Source: Gammaproteobacteria bacterium (GTDB lineage: Bacteria > Pseudomonadota > Gammaproteobacteria > Eutrophobiales > Eutrophobiaceae). Taken from it: a stretch of DNA of 53,845 nucleotides. Shown here in pieces: positions 46,774 to 53,845 of the stretch. Within the stretch, counting starts at the first letter, position 1. Each line of letters opens with the position of its first letter. The stretch spans positions 1 to 53,845 of the forward strand of contig JACORW010000069.1 of NCBI GenBank assembly GCA_016179185.1, written 5' to 3'. Below the pieces are notes generated by a model, which was not told where the DNA came from, did no database searches, and saw nothing but the letters and a program-made list of their open reading frames with translations. Both the position numbers and the translations under genes were made by a program.

Positions 46774-48777
46774 TCAGATCAGCGGGACGATCAGCAGCGC
46801 GACGATGTTGATGATCTTGATGAGCGGGTTGACCGCCGGACCGGCAGTGTCCTTGTAGGGATCTCCGACGGTATCGCCGGTGACCGCGGCCTTGTGGGCG
46901 TCCGATCCCTTGCCGCCGTGGTGTCCGTCCTCGATGTACTTCTTGGCATTGTCCCAGGCGCCGCCGCCGGTGGTCATCGAAATCGCGACAAACAGGCCGG
47001 TGACGATGGTGCCGATGAGCAGGCCGCCCAGTGCCTCGGGGCCGAGCACGTAGCCGACGATCACGGGCACCAGGACCGGCAGTAGCGACGGCACGATCAT
47101 TTCCCTGATGGCCGCCCTGGTCAGCATGTCCACGGCGAGCGAATAGTCGGGCTTGGCCGTGCCTTCCATGATCCCGGGGATCTCCCTGAACTGACGCCGC
47201 ACTTCAATCACCACGGACCCCGCGGCGCGGCCCACGGCCTCCATGGCCATGGCGCCGAACAGGTACGGAACCAGCCCGCCAAGAAACAGGCCGATGATGA
47301 CCATGTGGTTGGACAGGTCAAAGCTCGTGCCCTTGCCGATGGCCTCGAGGTTGTGCGTGTAGTCCGCGAACAACACCAGCGCCGCGAGACCGGCCGAGCC
47401 GATGGCGTAGCCCTTGGTCACGGCCTTCGTAGTGTTGCCCACCGCGTCCAGCGGGTCGGTGATACGGCGGACCTCCGGGGGAAGTTTCGCCATCTCGGCG
47501 ATGCCGCCGGCGTTGTCGGTAATGGGGCCGTAGGCGTCCAGCGCCACGATCATCCCGGTCATGGACAGCATCGAGGTGGCCGCGATGGCGATGCCATACA
47601 GACCGCCCAACGCGTGCGCGCCCCAGATCGACAGGCACACCGCTGCAACCGGCGCGGCCGTCGCCTTCATGGACACGCCCAGACCCGCGATGATGTTGGT
47701 GGCGTGCCCGGTCGTGGAAGCCGCGGCCACGTGGCGCACCGGCGCGTACTCGGTGGCCGTGTAGTACTCGGTGATGACCACCATGGCTGCCGTCAGCGCG
47801 AGCCCGATCAGCGCGCAGAAATAGAGATCCGCGGCGTGCTCGCCCATGAACCTGGACGTTATGAAATAAAACATTACCGCGGCGAGCAGGCCCGAGACGA
47901 TCACACCCTTGTACAGCGCATTCATGATCTTGCCACCCTCCTTGGCGCTGACGAAGAACGTGCCGATGATGGAGGCAATGATCGAGGCGCCGCCCAGCGC
48001 CAGCGGATACATGACGCCGTTGGCGCCAACCTCGTCCGCCATCAGGCCGCCGAGCAGCATGGTTGCGATCAGCGTTACCGCATAGGTCTCGAACAGATCC
48101 GCAGCCATGCCGGCGCAGTCGCCGACGTTGTCGCCGACGTTGTCGGCAATCACCGCCGGATTGCGCGGATCATCCTCGGGGATGCCGGCCTCCACCTTGC
48201 CCACCAGGTCCGCGCCGACATCCGCGCCCTTGGTGAAGATCCCGCCGCCGAGACGGGCGAAGATGGATATCAGCGAGCCGCCGAAGCCCAGACCCACCAG
48301 TGCGTGCAGCGCATCGGACTCTTCCAGCCCCATCTTCAGCAGGATGCCGAAATACCCGGCCACCCCCAGCAGCCCGAGCCCGACCACCAGCATGCCCGTA
48401 ACGGCGCCGCCGCGGAACGCGATCGCGAGCGCCGGGTTCAGCCCCCGGCGCGCGGCCTCGGCGGTGCGCAGGTTGGAACGCACGGAAATATTCATGCCGA
48501 TGTAGCCCGCCAGCCCCGAGAAAATCGCGCCGATCACGAAGCCCGCAGCCGTCTGCCACGGCAGGACCAATGCGATGATCACCGCGAGCACCGCGCCTAC
48601 GATGCTGATGGTGGTGTACTGGCGATTCAGGTAGGCGCGCGCCCCCTGCTGCACGGCGGCGGCGATCTCCTGCATGCGCTCATTGCCCTGCGGCTGCTTC
48701 AGGATCCAGGTGACCGACCAGACGCCGTAAACAATTGCAGCAACGGCGCAGGCGAGGGCGATGGTGATGGCTGACAT
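46774..48777 (-). CDS. hppA: Membrane proton-pumping pyrophosphatase, K+-independent type
   Basis: Multi-helix membrane enzyme of 667 aa that hydrolyses PPi and pumps protons. The catalytic segment [31 protein letters not shown] is intact. In [15 protein letters not shown], lysine K451 occupies the position that distinguishes K+-independent from K+-dependent enzymes (alanine in the latter), so it is predicted not to need potassium. GGGGAT lies 7 nt upstream of the ATG. It follows pfp by 130 nt, with a terminator-like hairpin between. Confidence 0.96.
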   Translation of the reverse strand: MSAITIALACAVAAIVYGVWSVTWILKQPQGNERMQEIAAAVQQGARAYLNRQYTTISIVGAVLAVIIALVLPWQTAAGFVIGAIFSGLAGYIGMNISVRSNLRTAEAARRGLNPALAIAFRGGAVTGMLVVGLGLLGVAGYFGILLKMGLEESDALHALVGLGFGGSLISIFARLGGGIFTKGADVGADLVGKVEAGIPEDDPRNPAVIADNVGDNVGDCAGMAADLFETYAVTLIATMLLGGLMADEVGANGVMYPLALGGASIIASIIGTFFVSAKEGGKIMNALYKGVIVSGLLAAVMFYFITSRFMGEHAADLYFCALIGLALTAAMVVITEYYTATEYAPVRHVAAASTTGHATNIIAGLGVSMKATAAPVAAVCLSIWGAHALGGLYGIAIAATSMLSMTGMIVALDAYGPITDNAGGIAEMAKLPPEVRRITDPLDAVGNTTKAVTKGYAIGSAGLAALVLFADYTHNLEAIGKGTSFDLSNHMVIIGLFLGGLVPYLFGAMAMEAVGRAAGSVVIEVRRQFREIPGIMEGTAKPDYSLAVDMLTRAAIREMIVPSLLPVLVPVIVGYVLGPEALGGLLIGTIVTGLFVAISMTTGGGAWDNAKKYIEDGHHGGKGSDAHKAAVTGDTVGDPYKDTAGPAVNPLIKIINIVALLIVPLI

Positions 48778-48815
48778 GACGTTATCCCCAAAGAAAAGAC
48801 GTTGAATTCATTTGC

Positions 48816-48842
48816 AAAAATTAAGGGGCACTGCGGCCCCTT
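48816..48842 (-). terminator. Terminator or attenuator between pfp and hppA
   Basis: Read on the minus strand: AAGGGGC-CGCAGT-GCCCCTT followed by AATTTTTG. The 7-bp GC-rich stem and T-run look like an intrinsic terminator 39 nt upstream of the hppA start codon. Either pfp is terminated here or hppA is attenuated. Confidence 0.6.
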
Positions 48843-48907
48843 GAGCAGATTGTTGAAAAAACGCGCAAATTCTACTTAGCGAACCACAGAAAAACCAGCA
48901 GAAAACG

Positions 48908-50176
48908 TCATTTCGGCTGCGCCCACGGCGGCAGCTTCTTCGGCACCGCCTCGTTCTTAAGCGTCGCGTAGCAGGGCATGCCGTCGCGGTAGGGCGGGTA
49001 ATCCTCGCCCTGGATCAACGGCGCGAGATAGCGCCGGCAGGCCGGCGTGATCCCGAAACCGTCCTCGGAGATGAACTCGCGCGGCATCTTTTTCTCCACG
49101 TTCGCGACCTCCGACAGCGGGGCCTCGCCGATCTCCCAGCGGTAGGGTTCGTCGGACACGCGCACAATGGTCGGCATGATTGCGCTCTTGCCCTGCAGTG
49201 CCTTCTCCACCGCGGCCTGGCCCACGGCGTAGGACTGTTCCACGTCGGTCTTCGAGGCGATGTGCCGCGCGGAACGCTGCAGGTAGTCGGCCACGGCCCA
49301 GTGATACTTGTAGCCGAGGGCGTCCTTGATCATGTTCGCCACCAGCGGCGCCGCGCCGCCCAGTTGCGCATGACCGAACGCGTCGCGCGTGCCCTGTTCC
49401 GACAGGAACTGTCCGTCGCGCCCCTTGGCGCCTTCCGATACCACGACCGTGCAGAACTGGCGCCGCTCCACGTTGTCGCGGACGCACGCCAGAAATCCGT
49501 CCCGGTCGAATTCAATCTCCGGAAACAGGATCACCACCGGGATGTCCCCGCCGAGATCGGACGCCAGTCCGCCGGCCGCCGCGATCCAGCCGGCGTGCCT
49601 GCCCATGACCTCGATGACGAACACGCGCGTGGAGGTACTGGCCATGGAACGCACATCGAAGGACGCCTCGCGCGTGGAGACGGCAATGTATTTGGCCACC
49701 GATCCGAACCCGGGGCAGTTGTCGGTGACCGGCAGATCATTGTCCACGGTCTTCGGGATGTGGATGGATTGAATGGGAAACCCGAGTTTTTCCGACAACT
49801 GCGACACCTTGTGGCAGGTATCGGCGGAATCGCCGCCGCCGTTGTAGAAGAAGTAGCCGATGTTGTGCGCGCGGAATACCTCCACCAGGCGTTCATACTC
49901 GGCCCGATTCTGCTCCAGGCCCTTCAGCTTGTAGCGGCAGGACCCGAACGCGCCGGAAGGCGTGTGGCGCAGGGCGGCAATGGCGGCATCGCTCTCCCGG
50001 CCGGTGTCGATCAGGTCTTCGGCCAGCGCACCCAGGATGCCGTTCCTGCCGGCAAACACGGCGCCGATGCGATCCCGGTGCCGGCGCGCGGTTTCGATCA
50101 CGCCGCAGGCGCTCGCGTTGATGACGGCCGTGACACCGCCGGACTGGGCGTAAAAGGCATTCCTCAAATCCGTCAT
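48908..50176 (-). CDS. pfp: Pyrophosphate-dependent phosphofructokinase
   Basis: Phosphorylates fructose 6-phosphate reversibly with PPi, 422 aa. PPi specificity is indicated by NGGGDSADT, where Asp replaces the Gly of ATP enzymes (GGDGS), and by PKTVDNDLP, where Lys replaces the Gly of PGTIDND. The EVMGRHAGWIAAAGGLAS active-site segment is also present. Pairing with hppA recurs in methanotrophs and sulfur oxidisers. Confidence 0.95.
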   Translation of the reverse strand: MTDLRNAFYAQSGGVTAVINASACGVIETARRHRDRIGAVFAGRNGILGALAEDLIDTGRESDAAIAALRHTPSGAFGSCRYKLKGLEQNRAEYERLVEVFRAHNIGYFFYNGGGDSADTCHKVSQLSEKLGFPIQSIHIPKTVDNDLPVTDNCPGFGSVAKYIAVSTREASFDVRSMASTSTRVFVIEVMGRHAGWIAAAGGLASDLGGDIPVVILFPEIEFDRDGFLACVRDNVERRQFCTVVVSEGAKGRDGQFLSEQGTRDAFGHAQLGGAAPLVANMIKDALGYKYHWAVADYLQRSARHIASKTDVEQSYAVGQAAVEKALQGKSAIMPTIVRVSDEPYRWEIGEAPLSEVANVEKKMPREFISEDGFGITPACRRYLAPLIQGEDYPPYRDGMPCYATLKNEAVPKKLPPWAQPK

Positions 50177-50220
50177 GTTGTCGGCCTCGCCGCCTGATTT
50201 TTCCTGTAGTCACACACGGG

Positions 50221-50259
50221 AGCCCGGCGCCTGACGTCCGGTTGCTGCCTTGCCGGGCT
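50221..50259. other. Inverted repeat in the pfp/bepA divergent region
   Basis: AGCCCGGC and GCCGGGCT, 8 bp, separated by 23 bases, lie 45 bp upstream of pfp and about 107 bp upstream of bepA. It could be an operator or an RNA hairpin; I cannot tell. Confidence 0.4.
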
Positions 50260-50263
50260 GCAC

Positions 50264-50291
50264 ATTCACTCAATTATTGTTGTGCTAGACT
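50264..50291 (+). promoter_or_regulatory. Candidate promoter for bepA-soxYZ
   Basis: ATTCAC (50264-50269) and TAGACT (50286-50291) are 16 bp apart, 74 nt upstream of the bepA start codon. Both matches are moderate. Confidence 0.3.
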
Positions 50292-50365
50292 GCCCTGCAA
50301 GTCCGCGGAACTGCCAGGCCCCCCGGCAATCCAATGATTTGGGCGCCACTCGATCCGCCTGCACC

Positions 50366-51829
50366 ATGAGAACGATCCTTCTGCTTCTGTGCGCGTGGCT
50401 GTACGCCGCGCCCTGCCTGGCTGAAACCACGACGCTGGACCTCCCCAGCATCGGCGACTCCACCGGCAGTATCTTCTCGCCGGAGTACGAGCGCCGCCTC
50501 GGGCAGGCGTTCCTGAACCACGTCCGCAAGCAGGCGGACATCATAGACGATCCGGAAATCGAGACCTACGCGCAATCGGTCGGTTACCGGCTCGTGGCCA
50601 ACAGCGACAACAACACCCAGGCGTTCACGTTCTTCGTCATCAACGATCCTTTGATCAACGCATTCGCGGCCCCCGGCGGCATTGTCGGCCTCAATGCCGG
50701 CACCATCATCAACGCCGGCAGCGAAAGCGAGCTGGCCGGGGTCGTTGCCCATGAAATCGCGCACGTGACGCAGAAGCACATGGCGCGTTCCGCCGAGATG
50801 CAGTCAAAGCTGTCGCTGCCTTTGATGGCGGCGCTGCTGGGCGCCATCCTGATCGCCACGCAGAACCCCGACGCCGGCATGGCCGCCATCACCGCCGTAC
50901 AGGGCGGGGCGGCGCAGGCGCAGATCAATTTCACCCGCCACAACGAGGAAGAAGCCGATCGCGTCGGCATGCAGCTTCTGGAGCGCGCCAACTTCGACCC
51001 GCAGGGGATGCCCGGCTTCTTCGAGAAACTGCAAAAAAACAGCCGCTACTTCGCCCAGGCGCCGGAGTTCCTGCGTTCGCACCCGCTGACCACGCGCCGC
51101 ATCGCCGACTCCCAGGCGCGCGTCGCCGCCATCCCGCGCAAGGACAAGTACGACGAAAGCGCCGCCTTTGCGTTGATCCGCGCCAAGCTCCTGGTACAGG
51201 GCTTTCGCAAGCCTGACGATGCCGTGAATCACTTTCGCGACAAACTGGCGCAGGTGGAGAACGTGGACCCGGACGGCGTGCTGCGCTACGGACTGGCGCT
51301 GGCCCTGCTGGAAGACAAGCAATACGACGGCGCGCGCGAACTGCTCAACGGTCTGCTGGCCGAACGCAGGGAAAACGTGTCGTTCCTGCTGGCAGCCGCC
51401 GAGGTGGAGGTGCGCCAGAACCGCTTCGCCGAGGCAATCAAGATCTACGAACGCGCGGAAAAGCTCTATCCGGACTACCGGCCGCTGGTGCTGAATTTCA
51501 GCCGCACGCTGTTGCAGGCGCGGCAGCCGGAGCGCGCCCGCGACCTGCTGAAAAAGTACGGCAAATACGCCGAGCCGGACCTCACCTATTACGATTATCT
51601 GACCCGGGCCGAGGCGGAATCCGGGAATCCGGTCGAGGCCGGCATGGCCAACGCCGAATATTATTTTCTGTCCGGCGAAACCCGCGTCGCCATCGAGCGC
51701 CTGCGTTACATCATCACGCAGGAAAGGCCCCCGCCGGACTATTATCAGCAGGAACGGATCCGGGCCCGGCTCGCCTACTTCGAGCAGGAACTGCAGATCG
51801 AAATAGACCTCAAGCTGACGGAGCGATAG
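50366..51829 (+). CDS. bepA: Periplasmic M48 metalloprotease with TPR domain, BepA-like
   Basis: A 487-aa protease and chaperone for outer-membrane protein assembly. A signal peptide (about 1-19) precedes the M48 catalytic domain with zinc motif HEIAH (VVAHEIAHVTQKHM) and the third-ligand segment HNEEEADRVG. The regulatory SHPLTTRRI histidine segment follows, and the C-terminal half is made of TPR repeats. The ATG at 50366 is chosen because the signal peptide starts there. It is followed by soxY after 2 nt. Confidence 0.93.
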   Translation: MRTILLLLCAWLYAAPCLAETTTLDLPSIGDSTGSIFSPEYERRLGQAFLNHVRKQADIIDDPEIETYAQSVGYRLVANSDNNTQAFTFFVINDPLINAFAAPGGIVGLNAGTIINAGSESELAGVVAHEIAHVTQKHMARSAEMQSKLSLPLMAALLGAILIATQNPDAGMAAITAVQGGAAQAQINFTRHNEEEADRVGMQLLERANFDPQGMPGFFEKLQKNSRYFAQAPEFLRSHPLTTRRIADSQARVAAIPRKDKYDESAAFALIRAKLLVQGFRKPDDAVNHFRDKLAQVENVDPDGVLRYGLALALLEDKQYDGARELLNGLLAERRENVSFLLAAAEVEVRQNRFAEAIKIYERAEKLYPDYRPLVLNFSRTLLQARQPERARDLLKKYGKYAEPDLTYYDYLTRAEAESGNPVEAGMANAEYYFLSGETRVAIERLRYIITQERPPPDYYQQERIRARLAYFEQELQIEIDLKLTER

Positions 51830-51831
51830 CG

Positions 51832-52269
51832 TTGCGACGCCGCGCGCTGCTTCGGGCAACCGCGTTCCTGGCGCCGCTGCTGCGCCCGTTGCGGGCGCTG
51901 GCGCAATTGCGTTCGGGCGCGTTCTCCGCCACGAGCCTGGCGGAGGCGATGCGGGCGCTGTTCGGGGAGCGCGCGCCGGAGGCCTCCGACGCCGTGACGC
52001 TGGACGTGGAGCCGAAGATCGAAAACGGCGCCGTGGTGCCGGTGCAGATCAACGCCACCGTCGAAGGCGTCACGGCCATCAATATCTTCGCGGAACTGAA
52101 TCCCAACCCCCTGCTGGCGCGATTTCACCTCTCCCCGCGCTGCCGCCCAATTGTGGCAACGCGGGTCAAGGTCGGCGCGCCGTCGAATATTGTGATCGTT
52201 GTGGAGACCGAAGACCGGCTGCTGAGCACGAGGAAGTTCGTGGAGGTGGTCGAGGGCGGCTGCGGCTGA
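51832..52269 (+). CDS. soxY: Thiosulfate-oxidation carrier protein SoxY
   Basis: A 145-aa protein that carries sulfur intermediates on a C-terminal cysteine. It ends EGGCG, a form of the conserved GGCGG sulfur-binding tail, with C144. The N-terminus is basic with an RRR motif and a hydrophobic stretch, compatible with Tat export. The start is a TTG at 51832, 2 nt after the bepA stop; the ribosome-binding site is weak, so coupling is likely. soxZ follows after a 141-bp repeat element. Confidence 0.9.
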   Translation: MRRRALLRATAFLAPLLRPLRALAQLRSGAFSATSLAEAMRALFGERAPEASDAVTLDVEPKIENGAVVPVQINATVEGVTAINIFAELNPNPLLARFHLSPRCRPIVATRVKVGAPSNIVIVVETEDRLLSTRKFVEVVEGGCG

Positions 52270-52410
52270 CAGGTTGATGCAAAGCTATTGCGCTCGCCAT
52301 GACTTCGTTGCTTACCCCCGGGAAATCCTCACGTACTGGCGTGTACGCTCCGGTTTCCCGGGGGTTCGCGCCTCGTCCTGGCCGCGCTCATTACGCTTTG
52401 CATCAACCTG
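52270..52410 (+). repeat. 141-bp hairpin element between soxY and soxZ (copy B)
   Basis: Begins on the nucleotide after the soxY stop and ends 13 nt before soxZ. Ends are CAGGTTGATGCAAAGC and GCTTTGCATCAACCTG. The inner stem ACCCCCGGGAAA/TTTCCCGGGGGT is a perfect 12-bp match. It aligns without gaps to the minus strand of 11135-11275 (123/141 identical). Relative to the flanking operon the orientation is the same as in accB-accC. Confidence 0.87.
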
Positions 52411-52423
52411 TGCCTGACGGCAA

Positions 52424-52738
52424 ATGACCGGATCGATCCGCATTCGCACGACCCATCATGCCGGCTGGACCTCGGTGCGCAGCATCATCCGCCACCCGAT
52501 GGAGACCGGTTTTTCCGTGGACCCGGAAACCGGCCAGGTCATTCCTGCCCATTACATTACCGAGGTGCTGTGCCGGCACGGCGACGATCTGGTGCTGCGC
52601 TGTGAATGGAGCCGGGCGGTGTCGAGAAACCCGTACCTGTCCTTTGAATTCTCCGGGGCGCACCCCGGCGATCGTGTCACGCTATCCTGGACGGACAACC
52701 GCGGCGCATCGGATTCCGCCACGGTGGCCATTGCCTGA
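52424..52738 (+). CDS. soxZ: Thiosulfate-oxidation complex protein SoxZ
   Basis: Immunoglobulin-like partner of SoxY, 104 aa. Typical segments are RIRTTHHAGWTSVRSIIRHPMETGF, ITEVLCRHGDDLVLRCEWSRAVSRNPYLSFEF and the C-terminal GDRVTLSWTDNRGASDSA. It lacks a signal peptide, as expected, because SoxZ travels with SoxY. No other sox genes are visible in the window. Confidence 0.93.
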   Translation: MTGSIRIRTTHHAGWTSVRSIIRHPMETGFSVDPETGQVIPAHYITEVLCRHGDDLVLRCEWSRAVSRNPYLSFEFSGAHPGDRVTLSWTDNRGASDSATVAIA

Positions 52739-52781
52739 TCCGGGGGATCGCGGCGTCATCCCGCGCGGGCTCGCAATATCC

Positions 52782-53654
52782 ATGCAACGGGTTTGGCACT
52801 TCCCGGCGCTGATCGGCGCCACGCTGCTGGGCGGCGCATTGCTGGCGTGGCCGCTGTATGTACTGCTGCAACCGCTGTTCACGCCCAACTTTCAGAAACT
52901 GTTGACCATGGGGACGCTCGGCGTGGGGATCGCGCTCGCGCTGCTCTATGTGCTCCGCACCGGCCCCCTGAATCCCGTCGTGCTCGGGCTGCGCTGGCAG
53001 GAAAGGTTTTCGCGCGAGCCGGCGGCGGGTTTTGTGTGCGGGTTTCTGATCCTGGCGTTGATCGAGTTGAGCCTGCTGCTTCTCGATGTGCACGAGTTTC
53101 AGCACAATCGCGAATACGTGCGCATGTACGTCGTAACGGTGGTGGTGCAGGCGTTCATTTTTGGGCTGGTGATTGCGCTGGTTGAAGAGCTGTTCTTCCG
53201 CGGCGCCCTGTTCGCGGGTCTGCTGCGAACCTACGGGCGACTGACCGCCATGATCCTGACCAGCGCCACCTACGCCGCCGCGCATTTTCTCAAATACCCC
53301 GATCCGCTGCCGGGGCAGGAACTGCACTGGTACACGGGTATCGAGATGTTCCCCACGGCGCTGCGCTGGTTCGCCAGCACCGGCACGCCCCAGGAACTGC
53401 TGAGCCTGTTCCTTTTCGGTATGCTGCTGGCGCTGGTGCGGCTGCGCCGCGACAGCCTGTGGCCGTGCATCGGAATACATGCCGGGCTGGTCACCGGCTA
53501 CAAGATTGCCGCCTATTTCACCGATCGCGCACCGGGCTCGGCCTATGAATTTTTGCTCAGCAGCAACAGCCCGGTGCTCGGCTGGCTGGCCGTGGCGTGG
53601 ATTGGGGTTGCACTCGCCCTCTGCCACCGCTATTGCCCGCAACGAACGCGTTGA
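52782..53654 (+). CDS. CPBP-family intramembrane metalloprotease
   Basis: A 290-aa multi-helix membrane protein of the CAAX/Abi family. The motif EELFFRG (EExxxR) is in the core helix, with later conserved histidines in YAAAHFLK and GIHAGLVTGYK. Bacterial members include bacteriocin-immunity and processing enzymes, but no substrate can be assigned here. The ATG at 52782 gives an N-terminal membrane helix; upstream in-frame sequence overlaps soxZ in another frame. It lies 43 nt after soxZ. Confidence 0.82.
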   Translation: MQRVWHFPALIGATLLGGALLAWPLYVLLQPLFTPNFQKLLTMGTLGVGIALALLYVLRTGPLNPVVLGLRWQERFSREPAAGFVCGFLILALIELSLLLLDVHEFQHNREYVRMYVVTVVVQAFIFGLVIALVEELFFRGALFAGLLRTYGRLTAMILTSATYAAAHFLKYPDPLPGQELHWYTGIEMFPTALRWFASTGTPQELLSLFLFGMLLALVRLRRDSLWPCIGIHAGLVTGYKIAAYFTDRAPGSAYEFLLSSNSPVLGWLAVAWIGVALALCHRYCPQRTR

Positions 53655-53672
53655 CCGCCCGGGGTTCTGTGG

Positions 53673-53691
53673 GGCCGGGCTTTGCCCGGCC
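53673..53691 (+). terminator. GC-rich hairpin after the CPBP gene
   Basis: GGCCGGGC-TTT-GCCCGGCC is a perfect 8-bp stem, 18 nt after the stop codon. There is no continuous T-run afterwards (AACTTTAAGG), so a terminator role is only likely. Confidence 0.45.
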
Positions 53692-53703
53692 AACTTTAAG
53701 GAA

Positions 53704-53845
53704 CCTCTGAACAACCCCATCCTGGGCTTGTCAGAGGACGCAGAAACTTGCTCCTGGCAGTTTCTGCATTCCCGCCGTCCATGGCGGTCGCAGTGCATGC
53801 ATCTGACCGCCATGGACGACCGCCAGGGATGGCGGAAGTGCGGAA
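53704..53845. repeat. Hairpin-chain element at the window end
   Basis: Hairpins at 53704-53737 (CCTCTGA/TCAGAGG), 53740-53767 (GCAGAAACT/AGTTTCTGC), 53772-53787 (CCGCC/GGCGG) and 53820-53835 (CCGCCA/TGGCGG). The last segment (53811-53845) is nearly identical to the element at 28768-28800. The element continues past the window edge. Confidence 0.75.

Noticed and set aside
47305-48774. Long plus-strand open frame opposite hppA
   Set aside because: Low-complexity Arg/His/Gly-rich translation without family features; hppA on the other strand is certain.

Overview
The window looks like a GC-rich gammaproteobacterial chromosome segment. Evidence for this is conserved local gene order: accB-accC-prmA-(zinc ribbon)-dusB-fis-purH-purD, leuS-lptE-holA-proA-nadD-rsfS-rlmH-maf, and phoB-phoR-pstSCAB-phoU. 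The soxY/soxZ pair, a PPi-dependent phosphofructokinase next to a proton-pumping pyrophosphatase, and an OprP-type porin suggest a chemolithotrophic, probably sulfur-oxidising lineage (Chromatiales/Acidiferrobacterales-like). That placement is inference, not proof.

Layout: (1) 1-3.4 kb: an array of hairpin repeats, an HU-type protein, and a CHAD-domain protein followed by a ParA ATPase. (2) 3.5-15 kb, minus strand: purine synthesis (purD, purH), fis-dusB, a zinc-ribbon protein, prmA, accC/accB, aroQ, a TlpA-type thioredoxin, dsbD and cutA. (3) 15.2-31.3 kb: a methyltransferase, sixA, ppx, then ppk1, phoU, pstBACS and phoRB on the minus strand, with an OprP-like porin divergent from phoB. This is a contiguous phosphate/polyphosphate island, and I find 18-bp Pho-box candidates upstream of pstC, pstS and the porin. 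(4) 31.5-39.7 kb, plus strand: a ComEA-like protein, leuS, lptE, holA, proA, nadD, rsfS, rlmH and maf. (5) 39.9-41 kb: two secreted proteins of unknown function. (6) 41.2-46.8 kb: a six-gene, largely overlapping cluster with two RimK-type ATP-grasp ligases, two retropepsin-like (RimB-type) proteases, a zinc deacylase and an inactive-transglutaminase/7TM membrane protein. It looks like a peptide-tagging or amide-ligation system spanning cytoplasm and periplasm. (7) 46.8-50.2 kb: pfp and hppA. (8) 50.4-53.7 kb: bepA, soxY, soxZ and a CPBP membrane protease.

The least expected signal is non-coding. Four kinds of dispersed structured repeat sit between genes. (a) Two 141-bp long-hairpin elements, 87% identical by my own alignment (123/141), lie directly after the stop codons of accB and soxY in the same orientation relative to transcription, with base changes that preserve pairing. 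(b) Two chains of hairpins, at 16.1 kb (complete) and 41.1 kb (truncated), plus a relic at 0.9 kb, share the GATGCAAA terminal motif with (a). (c) A different hairpin chain occurs at both window ends and between phoB and phoR; its stems change in a compensatory way while the loops stay similar. (d) Four 7-bp-periodic inverted arrays follow the stop codons of the porin, proA, maf and the deacylase, with the purine-rich arm always first.

How the genes work together: the porin, Pst transporter and PhoBR/PhoU would import phosphate and sense it. PPK1, PPX and possibly the CHAD/ParA pair would make, break down and perhaps position polyphosphate. PPi is reused by the PPi-PFK and the proton pump. 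SoxYZ would carry sulfur intermediates in the periplasm.
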